Assembly: GCA_016463365.1 (NCBI GenBank)
Contig: JAEMRJ010000022.1
Coordinates: 1-22,964 of the forward strand
Length of the DNA stretch: 22,964 nt
Direction of reading: 5' to 3'
DNA from: Thermoleophilaceae bacterium
GTDB taxonomy: Bacteria; Actinomycetota; Thermoleophilia; Solirubrobacterales; JACPNS01
A model generated the notes under the pieces. It searched no databases and was not told the DNA's origin. It saw nothing but the letters and a program-made list of their open reading frames with translations. The position numbers and the translations under genes were made by a program. This document shows, piece by piece, positions 1-7,856 of this stretch; positions within the stretch are counted from its first letter, which is position 1; the number at the start of each line of letters is the position of its first letter.

Positions 1-86
1 GCAAGTACGGCGGCACCGAAGTGACCGTCGAAGGCGAAGAGCTGCTGGTTCTTCGTGAGAGCGACATTCTCGCAAAAGTCGTCTAG
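1..86 (+). CDS. groES: GroES co-chaperonin, C-terminal fragment
   Basis: This is the 3' end of a gene that begins before the window; the frame starts at base 3 and ends with TAG at 84-86. The 27 visible residues (KYGGTEVTVEGEELLVLRES, then DILAKVV) match the C-terminal strand of GroES/Cpn10, which ends in a conserved LRESDILA(V/K) sequence. GroES caps the GroEL ring during ATP-driven protein folding in the cytoplasm. groEL follows after 36 nt in the same direction, the classical groESL operon order. The promoter and any CIRCE/HrcA operator lie outside the window. Confidence 0.96.
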   Translation, partial: KYGGTEVTVEGEELLVLRESDILAKVV

Positions 87-110
87 TCCAGACCCCCACG
101 AAAGTATTGA

Positions 111-1751
<1,641 letters not shown>

Positions 1752-1774
1752 TTCCTCGTTCCACCTGCTGTTTG

Positions 1775-1812
1775 GAAAAGCCCCCGGTGCCTGTCTGGAC
1801 CGGGGGCTTTTC
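1775..1812 (+). terminator. Intrinsic terminator of groESL
   Basis: A 14-bp perfect inverted repeat (arms 1775-1788 and 1799-1812) with a 10-nt loop. The 5' arm begins GAAAAGCCCCC and the 3' arm ends GGGGGCTTTTC. The U-rich 3' end fits Rho-independent termination of the groESL transcript. Confidence 0.93.
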
Positions 1813-1894
1813 TGTGCGCAACTCCTAAGTGACTTTTGGGTTAGTTGCCATGATGTTGCTCGCCGCCGAATTGTCAACTGGAGGACGCCCAACC

Positions 1895-3292
1895 ATGATC
1901 CGAACGGTCTTCAAAACAGTGCGCGCCGCATTGCTCGCGTTCGCCGCAGTCGCGGCATTCGCCTCGACCGCAACTGCCGCGTCCCAGCAGTACGACTCGA
2001 GCTACAAGACCGTTCTTCTCCCGACTGGCGATGGCGCCGGGCGGATCGCCGCCACTAGCTGTGAGGCGCTGACCAAGGACACTTTTGCGATCGTCGGAAA
2101 GATCGGTGGCAACGGCCCGAGCGAATCGGCGAGCGCGGGGAGTCACGTGCGCACTGCGATTCTCACGGCCGACGCCAACGGCAGAAGTCGGCTCGGTTGG
2201 CGACGGGTCAACGGTCGCGCGGGAGAGACGCTTGCCGCAAGCGACTTCGCAGCAAGCGGCGAATTCACCTACATCAACTCATTGATCGCAGGCAAGAAGG
2301 CCCTCAAGCTGATCGTGCGCAGGGCCAGGCCAGACGGAAGGCCTTCAAGCCGCTGGAAAGACGCGACGATCAACCTCCCGGCGATCAAGGGGCGCGCAAC
2401 TTTCACGAACATGAACGTGCTCAACCTGCGCGACGGCGGCGTGCTGGTCGTCGTCCATCGACGCGACAAGCAGCGGCTCTATCGCTTTGATCCGACCGGC
2501 AAGCCTTCGGTCAGCTCCTTCGGCACCAAGGGCCGTCTCACTCTGGCGCCGGTTTCCACTGAGACCTGGTATCTCCCGACCGACTCGGCCACGCCGCTGC
2601 TTGAAACCCACGACGGTTCGCTGATCGTCGCGGCCTCGGCCCGCCCCGGCGAGTCCGCCGGCAAAGCGATCGGACTGCTCAAACTCAGCGCGAACGGCAC
2701 ACCGGTGCAATCCTTTGGCGACAGAGGCCTGTGGACTCCGCCGACGGCTTTTCGGAGCGAGCAACCGCTTGCCGCCGACAGCAGCCGAGAGGCGCCATTG
2801 GTCAACGCTGTGCTTGGCGGTGAGACGCCAGGTGCTTCATTGACCGTCCTCTTCAGCACCAGAACGAGGTTTGCTGCAGGTACTGCGACCTGGACCGGCG
2901 CGGCGAGGCTCTCCGAAGTTGGCGCCCAGCAGTCGATCTCTGAGGCGTTCGATCAGGCAACCGACTCCGGCGACACTGGATTCCCGGACGCTCAACCGTT
3001 CGGATTCATCAGGACCGCAACCGGGCTTGCTTACGCTGCTGGTTGGTCGCAGCTGTACGCCACCAACAAGGCCAGGGGCTACGGAACTCTTGCGACTCTC
3101 GCCACCGACCTCGGCGCCCCTCTGAAATTGAAGTCCGTCACCTTGCCCGCGAGCAGGTTCTTCGCGATGGACTACGCGCCCACACCTGACGGCAGATACG
3201 TCTACGCGTGCGGTGCGATCGCCTCCGGATCGAGCGCTGCGAAAAACGACTGGAAGACATACAGCGCTGCTCTTCGCCGCTTCAAGCTCTGA
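1895..3292 (+). CDS. Secreted delta-60-like repeat protein, paralogue 1
   Basis: Exported protein of 465 residues with no confident named family. The chosen ATG at 1895 has GGAGG about 9 nt upstream and directly begins a signal peptide (MIRTVFKTVRAALLAFAAVA, then AFASTATAAS) with a likely cleavage near ATA/TAA-S. The in-frame ATG at 1829 would bury that signal. The mature part contains several units of the form hydrophobic-L-x-asn/asp-x-G-(9)-FG-x-x-G, for example RLYRFDPTGK...SFGTKGRL near residue 195 and LLKLSANGTPVQSFGDRGLW near 262. These resemble delta-60 repeats of beta-propeller-like surface proteins. The mature chain has only two cysteines, one near the start (TSCEAL) and one near the end (YACGA). 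The next gene encodes a paralogue with the same layout. Function is unknown; extracellular location is inferred. Confidence 0.8.
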   Translation: MIRTVFKTVRAALLAFAAVAAFASTATAASQQYDSSYKTVLLPTGDGAGRIAATSCEALTKDTFAIVGKIGGNGPSESASAGSHVRTAILTADANGRSRLGWRRVNGRAGETLAASDFAASGEFTYINSLIAGKKALKLIVRRARPDGRPSSRWKDATINLPAIKGRATFTNMNVLNLRDGGVLVVVHRRDKQRLYRFDPTGKPSVSSFGTKGRLTLAPVSTETWYLPTDSATPLLETHDGSLIVAASARPGESAGKAIGLLKLSANGTPVQSFGDRGLWTPPTAFRSEQPLAADSSREAPLVNAVLGGETPGASLTVLFSTRTRFAAGTATWTGAARLSEVGAQQSISEAFDQATDSGDTGFPDAQPFGFIRTATGLAYAAGWSQLYATNKARGYGTLATLATDLGAPLKLKSVTLPASRFFAMDYAPTPDGRYVYACGAIASGSSAAKNDWKTYSAALRRFKL

Positions 3293-3331
3293 AGCCGCGT
3301 CCAATTTGCTCCCCAGCGACGAAAAGGAGGC

Positions 3332-3398
3332 GCCCCGGCTGCACTCAGCGGCCGGGGCAGTGCTCCGCCCCGGACGAAGGCGTTCACAAACTGAGTGC
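3332..3398 (+). other. Structured intercistronic RNA with alternative pairings
   Basis: In the 145-nt gap between the two paralogues, GCCCCGGC (3332-3339) pairs perfectly with GCCGGGGC (3351-3358). The same CCGGGGC (3352-3358) can instead pair with GCCCCGG (3367-3373). The loop sequence GCACTCAG (3341-3348) is a perfect complement of CTGAGTGC (3391-3398). The region can therefore form a hairpin with a loop-to-3' pseudoknot, or a long stem enclosing a second hairpin. There is no T tract, so it is not a standard intrinsic terminator. Confidence 0.5.
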
Positions 3399-3437
3399 GA
3401 ATAGCAACTAGTGAGGAGTTCCCGGGTTCTGACCAGC

Positions 3438-4850
3438 ATGCACCGACAAATTGCTCGCCTCTCGCTCGTCGCGACGCTCGCCGCTGCTTGCACGCTCTGC
3501 GCCTCGGCGTGGGCCTCTGCTGCGACGGCAAAGTTCGACACGAGCTACCAGAACGGCGGCACGGTGCAACTTCCGCAGGTCCGCGGCGTGTTCGGCCAGG
3601 TCGTGCAGAGCTGTGAGATCAGCGGCGACCGTCTGAACGTGGCCGGGCGCTTCGGGCCCAACGAGAACGGTATGCCGACCGCGTGGAAGCGCGACCAGGC
3701 GCTGGCAACGACCGCGATCAAGATCCGCCCGCGTCAGCCGATGACGCTTGGCGTCGCTGACGTGCGTTGGCACAAGCAGCGCATACCGAGCGGACAGGTC
3801 GTGCTCGATCAGGACTTCGACAGCGACGGCGGGTTCGCGTATGTCACGCATTCCACACGCAAAGCGCTGCGCACGAAGATGAAGCTTTTCCGGATCCTCC
3901 CGAACGGACGCCGAAACGCAAACTTCGGCCACAACGGATACGTGTCAATTACGATCCCGAGCTTCACCAGCGAGAGTCCCGAGGGGTTTCGAGTGATCGC
4001 CCTCCCCGCTGGAAAGGTTCTCCTGCTGGCACAGAACTCGAACCGGCTGTACGTTCTGCGGTTCACCAGGCGCGGCAGACCAGACAAGACGTGGGGTACC
4101 GGCGGAAGCATCTCATTGAATGGTCCGACCACTGAAGCTCACTTCCCACTTTCGGTGACGGACGCGGCGACGGCGCTTCCCGGCGGCGGTCTGCTCGTTC
4201 CTGCGAACGCCATCCCCGGCCAACCCACTACGGGCACCGTCGGGCTGCTGAAACTTACGGCGACCGGTGCGCGCGACCTCAAGTGGGCCGACAAGGGATT
4301 CTGGCGGACCCCGGCGGCGGGCACGCCAAAGGGCGACAAAGAGCCCTACACGTATGTCGGAAACACGCTCCTCACTGCAGTCAGAAAGGGCGGCGGGTTC
4401 GCGGTGCTCTGGGCAGACACGACATCCGCCGAGGACAGCTCCGAGTCAGACCTGAAGCTCGCCTACGTCAGCGAAACCAGCGGCGTCACAGAGTTGTTCA
4501 ATGACGAGGTCGGCTACCACGCGACCGGCGGAGACGGGGGGTTTCCTGACTCCGAGCCATGGGCGCTGGGTGAATCTGTCAACGGCACCGTGGTCGCTCA
4601 AGCTGAGTCCTTCTACGGTCGAGTCAGCAACACTTATGGAGTCGCCGGCCGCTTCTCGCCCGATGCCAATCAACCGATCACCGAGGCGTCAGCCAACGCA
4701 AAGGGCTTTCCGACGGACGCATTTGCGATCGATCCGAAGACGACCAACCTCTACTTCTGTGGATCGCTCGGATCTACGTCTTCGAAATCCACAGTTCGGG
4801 CCAATCGCGATCAACGCAAATCGATCGCGATCCGTCGCGTCAAGCTCTAG
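3438..4850 (+). CDS. Secreted delta-60-like repeat protein, paralogue 2
   Basis: Exported protein of 470 residues, homologous along its length to the preceding product. Shared landmarks are the mature N-terminus (FDTSYQNGGTV versus YDSSYKTVLL), an early SCE motif, GDGGFPDSEP versus GDTGFPDAQP in the last third, YFCGS versus YACGA, and the extreme C-terminus IAIRRVKL versus AALRRFKL. Repeat-like units are FRILPNGRRNANFGHNGYV near residue 150, LRFTRRGRPDKTWGTGGSI near 205 and LLKLTATGARDLKWADKGFW near 270. The signal peptide is MHRQIARLSLVATLAAACTL followed by CASAWASAATA. The start is uncertain: GTG at 3411 is in frame but has no ribosome site, while GAGGAG at 3413-3418 is 19 nt from the ATG at 3438. 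The stop shares a CTAG with the convergent downstream gene. Confidence 0.8.
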   Translation: MHRQIARLSLVATLAAACTLCASAWASAATAKFDTSYQNGGTVQLPQVRGVFGQVVQSCEISGDRLNVAGRFGPNENGMPTAWKRDQALATTAIKIRPRQPMTLGVADVRWHKQRIPSGQVVLDQDFDSDGGFAYVTHSTRKALRTKMKLFRILPNGRRNANFGHNGYVSITIPSFTSESPEGFRVIALPAGKVLLLAQNSNRLYVLRFTRRGRPDKTWGTGGSISLNGPTTEAHFPLSVTDAATALPGGGLLVPANAIPGQPTTGTVGLLKLTATGARDLKWADKGFWRTPAAGTPKGDKEPYTYVGNTLLTAVRKGGGFAVLWADTTSAEDSSESDLKLAYVSETSGVTELFNDEVGYHATGGDGGFPDSEPWALGESVNGTVVAQAESFYGRVSNTYGVAGRFSPDANQPITEASANAKGFPTDAFAIDPKTTNLYFCGSLGSTSSKSTVRANRDQRKSIAIRRVKL

Positions 4851-5728
4851 CGCGCCGGCAACACGTCGGCCATCGGCAACGGTTCAACCCCCAGCACCGA
4901 CAGATCCCCCGTCCCGCGCGGACTGAGGATCGAGTCCTGCAGCAGCGCGACCTGATCCCAGGTGGCCAGCGTGGCCTGGCCGAAGCGCTGCTCCTGCCAG
5001 TCGAGCATCTTGCGCGCGGGACCGGTTGGCAGATGGAGCAGCGGCTTCTGCGCCCCGAAGTGACGCATCACGATCTTGAGAATCTGATTCTGGTTCAAGC
5101 GGTCCGGGCCGGCGAGAGCGATCGGCGCGCCGGGCGTGGCGATGTCCTTGAGCAGGGTGGCCGTGATCGCATCGGCGGCGTCTTCGGCCCAGATCGGTTG
5201 GAAGGCCGCCCTGCCCCGACCGATCACCGGCATGACCGGGAGCCTGGCCAGCTCTGACATCAGCTTGATCCACGGATCGTCGGGGGCGTAGATGATGCCG
5301 GCCTCGAAGATCACCGCCTCGAGCGTGGACTGCTTGACTGCTTCGGCTGCCAGCGCCTGCATGCGGATGAAGCGGCTGGCCGAGCTCTGCGACGCATTGA
5401 ACGAGCTGACGTAGACAAAGCGGCGCGCTCCGGCACGCTTGGCGGCGTTCAGCAGGCGTAGCGTCGCCAGGCCGTTGAGCTCTTCGATCGTCCCGCGCGG
5501 CTGGTCGCGGGTGGTCGCCGCCAGATGGATCACTGTGTCGACCCCGCGAAGCGTGCGGTCGAGGCCCGTGGTGTCTGCAAGGTTGCCCAGCGAAATCTGC
5601 ACCTGGACGCGGCTGGGACCGAGCCTCCGCGGCTCGCGCACGAGGCAGCGAACCTGCTCACCAGCGCCCAGCAGCCGTTGAAGAAGGGGCCTGCCAAGCG
5701 TCCCGGTTGCTCCAGTCATGAGGATCAT
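4847..5728 (-). CDS. NAD(P)-binding atypical SDR (NmrA/NDUFA9-like)
   Basis: Atypical short-chain dehydrogenase of 293 residues. It opens with MILMTGATGTLGRPLLQRLL, the GxxGxxG dinucleotide-binding motif of the extended/atypical SDR class. The Rossmann core continues with VDTVIHLAATT and RFVYVSSFNAS. The usual catalytic Tyr-x-x-x-Lys is not obvious: the expected place reads FIRMQALAAEAVK. That fits the NmrA/NDUFA9-like subgroup, which often binds NAD(P) without classical catalysis. Substrate and reaction cannot be told. It stands alone on the minus strand and its stop codon is interlocked with the stop of the convergent secreted-protein gene. A second Met at residue 4 is an alternative start; neither has a clear Shine-Dalgarno. 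Confidence 0.85.
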   Translation of the reverse strand: MILMTGATGTLGRPLLQRLLGAGEQVRCLVREPRRLGPSRVQVQISLGNLADTTGLDRTLRGVDTVIHLAATTRDQPRGTIEELNGLATLRLLNAAKRAGARRFVYVSSFNASQSSASRFIRMQALAAEAVKQSTLEAVIFEAGIIYAPDDPWIKLMSELARLPVMPVIGRGRAAFQPIWAEDAADAITATLLKDIATPGAPIALAGPDRLNQNQILKIVMRHFGAQKPLLHLPTGPARKMLDWQEQRFGQATLATWDQVALLQDSILSPRGTGDLSVLGVEPLPMADVLPAR

Positions 5729-5801
5729 TCAACGGGAGAATATGGAGTGACGGCGAAGGACTGTCTAAAATGGCAGCTCAAGCTTTTCAGAACCCTTTTG
5801 T

Positions 5802-5807
5802 AAGGAG
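5802..5807 (+). promoter_or_regulatory. Ribosome binding site that decides a TTG start
   Basis: AAGGAG lies 5 nt before TTG at 5813. No ATG or GTG start fits, and the protein from TTG aligns from its first residues with FdxA ferredoxins (AYVIAEPC). An AT-rich TAAAAT at 5766-5771 could be the -10 element, without a convincing -35. Confidence 0.75.
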
Positions 5808-5812
5808 CAAAT

Positions 5813-6073
5813 TTGGCTTACGTAATTGCTGAACCGTGTATCGACACCAAAGACAACTCCTGCGTTGAGGTGTGCCCGGTTGACTGCATCCACCCGTCTC
5901 CCGACGAGCCTGGACATGAAGAGGCAACCCAGTTGTACATCAACCCGGACGAGTGCATCGACTGCGACGCCTGCGTCGAGGCCTGCCCCGTGGACGCCTG
6001 CTTCGCAGAGGACCAGCTCCCCGAGGAGTGGAAGAAGTACGCGGGTCTGAACGCCGAGTACTTCGCCGCGTAG
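5813..6073 (+). CDS. fdxA: Seven-iron ferredoxin (FdxA type)
   Basis: Cytoplasmic electron carrier of 86 residues, close in length and sequence to actinobacterial FdxA ([3Fe-4S][4Fe-4S]). Cysteines C9, C17 and C21 (C-x7-C-x3-CP, the spacing that lacks a fourth ligand) plus C58 fit the 3Fe cluster. C48, C51 and C54 (C-x2-C-x2-C) plus C25 fit the 4Fe cluster. C63 is an extra cysteine in the PVDAC segment. The C-terminal EEWKKYAGLNAEYFA matches the family's acidic, aromatic tail. It starts with TTG and is monocistronic, between a divergent SDR gene and a strong terminator. The redox partner cannot be inferred from its neighbours. Confidence 0.95.
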   Translation: MAYVIAEPCIDTKDNSCVEVCPVDCIHPSPDEPGHEEATQLYINPDECIDCDACVEACPVDACFAEDQLPEEWKKYAGLNAEYFAA

Positions 6074-6094
6074 CTCGATCATCAGTCATTGAAC

Positions 6095-6131
6095 AAAAAA
6101 GAGCCCCGGCGTCCTGCCGGGGCTCTTTTTT
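6095..6131. terminator. Bidirectional intrinsic terminator
   Basis: A 16-bp perfect inverted repeat (6095-6110 and 6116-6131) with a 5-nt loop. It has six A on the left and six T on the right flanking GAGCCCCGGC/GCCGGGGCTC. The A and T runs let it end the ferredoxin transcript on the plus strand and transcripts arriving from the minus strand (the coiled-coil gene and candidate sRNA). Confidence 0.95.
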
Positions 6132-6250
6132 TATGGTCCTCTTGGGGAGAGGGATCTTGCTTTGGGGAGGATGCCGATCGTTGTTGGGGGAGTTGATCGG
6201 CAAGTGTCGTCGCGTGCCGAGCAGCGACGACCGGGTCAGCTTGTGACGAC
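6095..6250 (-). ncRNA. Candidate C-rich-loop small RNA or structured 3' UTR
   Basis: On the minus strand, between the stop of the coiled-coil gene and the terminator, three hairpins follow each other. Hairpin A pairs 6224-6231 with 6206-6213 (8 bp). Hairpin B pairs 6195-6202 with 6172-6179 (8 bp) and has a loop containing ACTCCCCCAAC. Hairpin C pairs 6148-6152 with 6138-6142 (5 bp, CCTCT/AGAGG) and has loop CCCCA. An unpaired CCTCCCC lies between B and C, and the RNA would end at the intrinsic terminator. Repeated exposed C-runs are typical of sRNAs that pair with G-rich ribosome binding sites, such as the actinobacterial 6C RNA; homology to 6C is not claimed. It could be an independent RNA or be processed from the 3' UTR. 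Its 5' end is unknown. Confidence 0.45.
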
Positions 6251-6802
6251 TTAGAAGTCGAGCGCCTTCTCGACCTGGGTCTGGACGTCCTTGATGCGCG
6301 TCTCGACCTCGTCGGAGAGTGATGCCAGGCGGTCTTCGAAGTCCTTGCGCTGCTTGGTGATCGTGTTCTCGATCTCCTTGCGCTGCGTGTTGTAGGTCTT
6401 CTCGATCTCCTTGCGCTGCTTGCGGAGCTCGCGCTCTGCACGCGTACGCTGCTTCTTCAGGTCGCGCTCGACCTTGTTGGAGAAGGTCTTGCCACGCTTC
6501 TCGAATTTGGTCAGCGTCTTCTCGATCGAGTCGACCGAGCTGTACTTGTCGACAAAGTCGACGACGCCGTCGCGAACCTCGAGGACGATTCCGACCGGGA
6601 CCAGGGCAGCCTTCTCGGCATACGCCTGGGCGCTGTCCGTGTAGGACTCGATCGCTGACTTGGCCTCTGCCTCGGTCTTCCTGGCAGTGGTCTTCGCTGA
6701 CGTAGCCGTGGCCTTGGCCTGGGTACGTGCACTGGTGGGCTTGGTGGTCTTACGTGCCGTCGTCTTGCGAGCGGCCGGCTTTTTTGCGGTGGTGGCAGCC
6801 AT
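6251..6802 (-). CDS. Histone-H1-like tail plus hendecad coiled-coil protein
   Basis: Protein of 183 residues without a confident family name. Residues 1-50 are a Lys/Ala/Thr-rich basic tail with KKPAARK/ARKTTKPT units like histone H1 or the tail of mycobacterial HbhA, but here at the N-terminus. Residues 51-95 include a short hydrophobic stretch (KAALVPVGIVLEV). Residues 96-183 form eight consecutive 11-residue units that end exactly at the C-terminus, with QR at 118, 129, 140 and 151. Hydrophobic residues recur at unit positions 5 and 9, giving a hendecad helix. Start ATG has GGAGGGA 9 nt upstream. A nucleoid-associated, surface-adhesin or phasin-like role is possible; I cannot choose. Confidence 0.8.
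   Translation of the reverse strand: MAATTAKKPAARKTTARKTTKPTSARTQAKATATSAKTTARKTEAEAKSAIESYTDSAQAYAEKAALVPVGIVLEVRDGVVDFVDKYSSVDSIEKTLTKFEKRGKTFSNKVERDLKKQRTRAERELRKQRKEIEKTYNTQRKEIENTITKQRKDFEDRLASLSDEVETRIKDVQTQVEKALDF
6366..6419 (-). repeat. 33-bp internal repeat in the coiled-coil gene
   Basis: The 21-nt stretches at 6366-6386 and 6399-6419 are identical and offset by exactly 33 bp (11 codons). They encode the QRKEIE part of adjacent hendecad units, which suggests recent unit duplication. Confidence 0.8.
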
Positions 6803-6820
6803 TAGCGCCTTCCCTCCATA

Positions 6821-6849
6821 AGTTTGTTAGAAGTAACAATGAACAAACT
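6821..6849 (-). promoter_or_regulatory. Inverted repeat in the 5' region of the coiled-coil gene
   Basis: AGTTTGTT (6821-6828) and AACAAACT (6842-6849) are perfect 8-bp arms around a 13-nt spacer, 19 bp upstream of the minus-strand start codon at 6802. The segment 6821-6860 is AT-rich in a GC-rich setting and continues into TATATACGTATG, which could supply a -10 element on the minus strand. Either an operator or a 5' UTR hairpin is possible. Confidence 0.45.
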
Positions 6850-6913
6850 ATATACGTATGCAGCGGCAGATTGGTTACACCCAAGCAAGAAAAGCCCGAA
6901 TCAAGCCGAATTG

Positions 6914-6963
6914 TGCTGCAAGGTTGCAGCTTTGCAGCGCTGCAAAGCTGCAACCTTGCAGCA
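6914..6963. repeat. Perfect 50-bp palindrome with nested palindromes
   Basis: The arms 6914-6938 and 6939-6963 are exact reverse complements with no spacer. Three smaller palindromes are nested inside: 6915-6930 (GCTGCAAGGTTGCAGC, arms of 7 bp), 6929-6948 (centre) and 6947-6962. The sequence is built from TGCA/GCTGCAA units. It immediately follows the terminator of the phosphatase gene on the minus strand and carries no T tract of its own. It could extrude as a cruciform or act as a protein-binding array, a REP-like element or a mobile-element remnant. Confidence 0.9.
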
Positions 6964-6986
6964 AAAAACCGCTTGGTTGAGCGGTT
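6963..6986 (-). terminator. Intrinsic terminator of the IMPase-like gene
   Basis: Read on the minus strand, AACCGCT (6986-6980) pairs with AGCGGTT (6973-6967) around a 6-nt loop, followed by a run of T down to 6963. The stem begins inside the TAA stop codon of the upstream gene. Confidence 0.8.
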
Positions 6987-7833
6987 AGGCGCCCAGGGCG
7001 TTGATCAGGAACTTCGCCCGGGGCTCGTCGCGGCCGGCGGCTACCGGTTTGTAGGGCGCGAGGTTCAAGGGGGCGATCAGGTCGGCGTCGTCGCCGAAGA
7101 TCACGGTGGCGCCGGCTTCGCGGGCGATCAGCTGGGCAGCGGCGGCATCGATTGAGCGACAGGGGCGCAAGGAGAGCATGCCGTCGTACCGCGCCGCGGC
7201 GACCTGACACAAAGTCAGCGCGATCGATCCGATCGAGCGGATTCGTTGCACGTTGCCGTCAAAGGCTCCGAGCAGCTCCGGCGTCAGGAACACGGGCTTG
7301 GTCGATTCCAAGCCGACCACTTCCAGCTCATTGCCGGCCTCCGAAGGGTCGAGCGGGCGGCCGTCCACGGTCGCCCCTCCGCCCTTGATCGCGATCCACT
7401 CTTCGCTTGCGCCGAAGTCGTAGACGTAGCCGTAGACGACGTCGGCCATCGTTTCGCCGGTCGCGACGGCAACCGAAAGGCTCCAGGACTGCGCGACGCG
7501 CTTGGCGTTGAGCGAGCCGTCGATCGGATCGACAACGACCTTCACGCCCTTTGAACCGAAGTCAACCTCGCCGCGCTCTTCGGAGATCGCGTAGAAGTCG
7601 GCGCCCGAGTCAGAAAGCACTTTGAGCTCAGCGAACACGGCGTCTTCGGCGACCTCGTCAACGACAAGTGTGAAATCGCCGCCGGCTCCATGCCCCTTGC
7701 CGACCTTGCGATCCGCGTAGGTCGGATACTTGACGAACTCGCGCTTGATCGTCTCGACCATCCGGCGGCACGACGACGTCCAGTCGGTCCTCAGCGCGAG
7801 GTGGTTGGTTTCGCTAAGGCCGGTGGTTTCCAT
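6985..7833 (-). CDS. Inositol monophosphatase/FBPase-family phosphatase
   Basis: Mg2+-dependent sugar-phosphate phosphatase of the IMPase superfamily, 282 residues from the ATG at 7833. Visible motifs are SEERGE (metal-ligand Glu85/86), the signature DPIDGSLNAKR at 102-112 (Asp102 and Asp105 as metal ligands), and RSIDAAAAQLIAREAGA at about 226-242 (Asp229, the third motif). The DPIDGSLN form with a following basic pair resembles archaeal-type bifunctional IMPase/FBPases. The substrate may be inositol phosphate, fructose bisphosphate or another. An upstream in-frame start (7890) would overlap the divergent helicase gene and is not preferred. A TAGGAT -10 lies 11 nt before the ATG and overlaps the -10 of the divergent gene. 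Confidence 0.88.
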   Translation of the reverse strand: METTGLSETNHLALRTDWTSSCRRMVETIKREFVKYPTYADRKVGKGHGAGGDFTLVVDEVAEDAVFAELKVLSDSGADFYAISEERGEVDFGSKGVKVVVDPIDGSLNAKRVAQSWSLSVAVATGETMADVVYGYVYDFGASEEWIAIKGGGATVDGRPLDPSEAGNELEVVGLESTKPVFLTPELLGAFDGNVQRIRSIGSIALTLCQVAAARYDGMLSLRPCRSIDAAAAQLIAREAGATVIFGDDADLIAPLNLAPYKPVAAGRDEPRAKFLINALGA

Positions 7834-7843
7834 AACGGCACCG

Positions 7844-7850
7844 TATCCTA
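7844..7850. promoter_or_regulatory. Shared divergent -10 element TATCCTA
   Basis: On the plus strand TATCCT (7844-7849) ends 7 nt before the GTG of the helicase gene. On the minus strand TAGGAT (7850-7845) ends 11 nt before the ATG of the phosphatase gene. Only 23 bp separate the two start codons, and no Shine-Dalgarno precedes the GTG. The simplest reading is one symmetric -10 serving two leaderless or nearly leaderless transcripts. No clear -35 is visible. Confidence 0.5.
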
Positions 7851-7856
7851 GAGATC

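Noticed and set aside
1829..1894. Upstream in-frame ATG extension of the first delta-60-like protein.
   Set aside because: It would place 22 residues before a clean signal peptide, and the ATG at 1895 has its own GGAGG.
3411..3437. GTG at 3411 as start of the second delta-60-like protein.
   Set aside because: The GTG is part of the sequence that forms the only candidate ribosome site and has none of its own. It is still possible, so the start is marked as uncertain.
6914..6963. The 50-bp palindrome as an intrinsic terminator.
   Set aside because: No T tract follows it on either strand, and a proper terminator (6963-6986) already precedes it on the minus strand.
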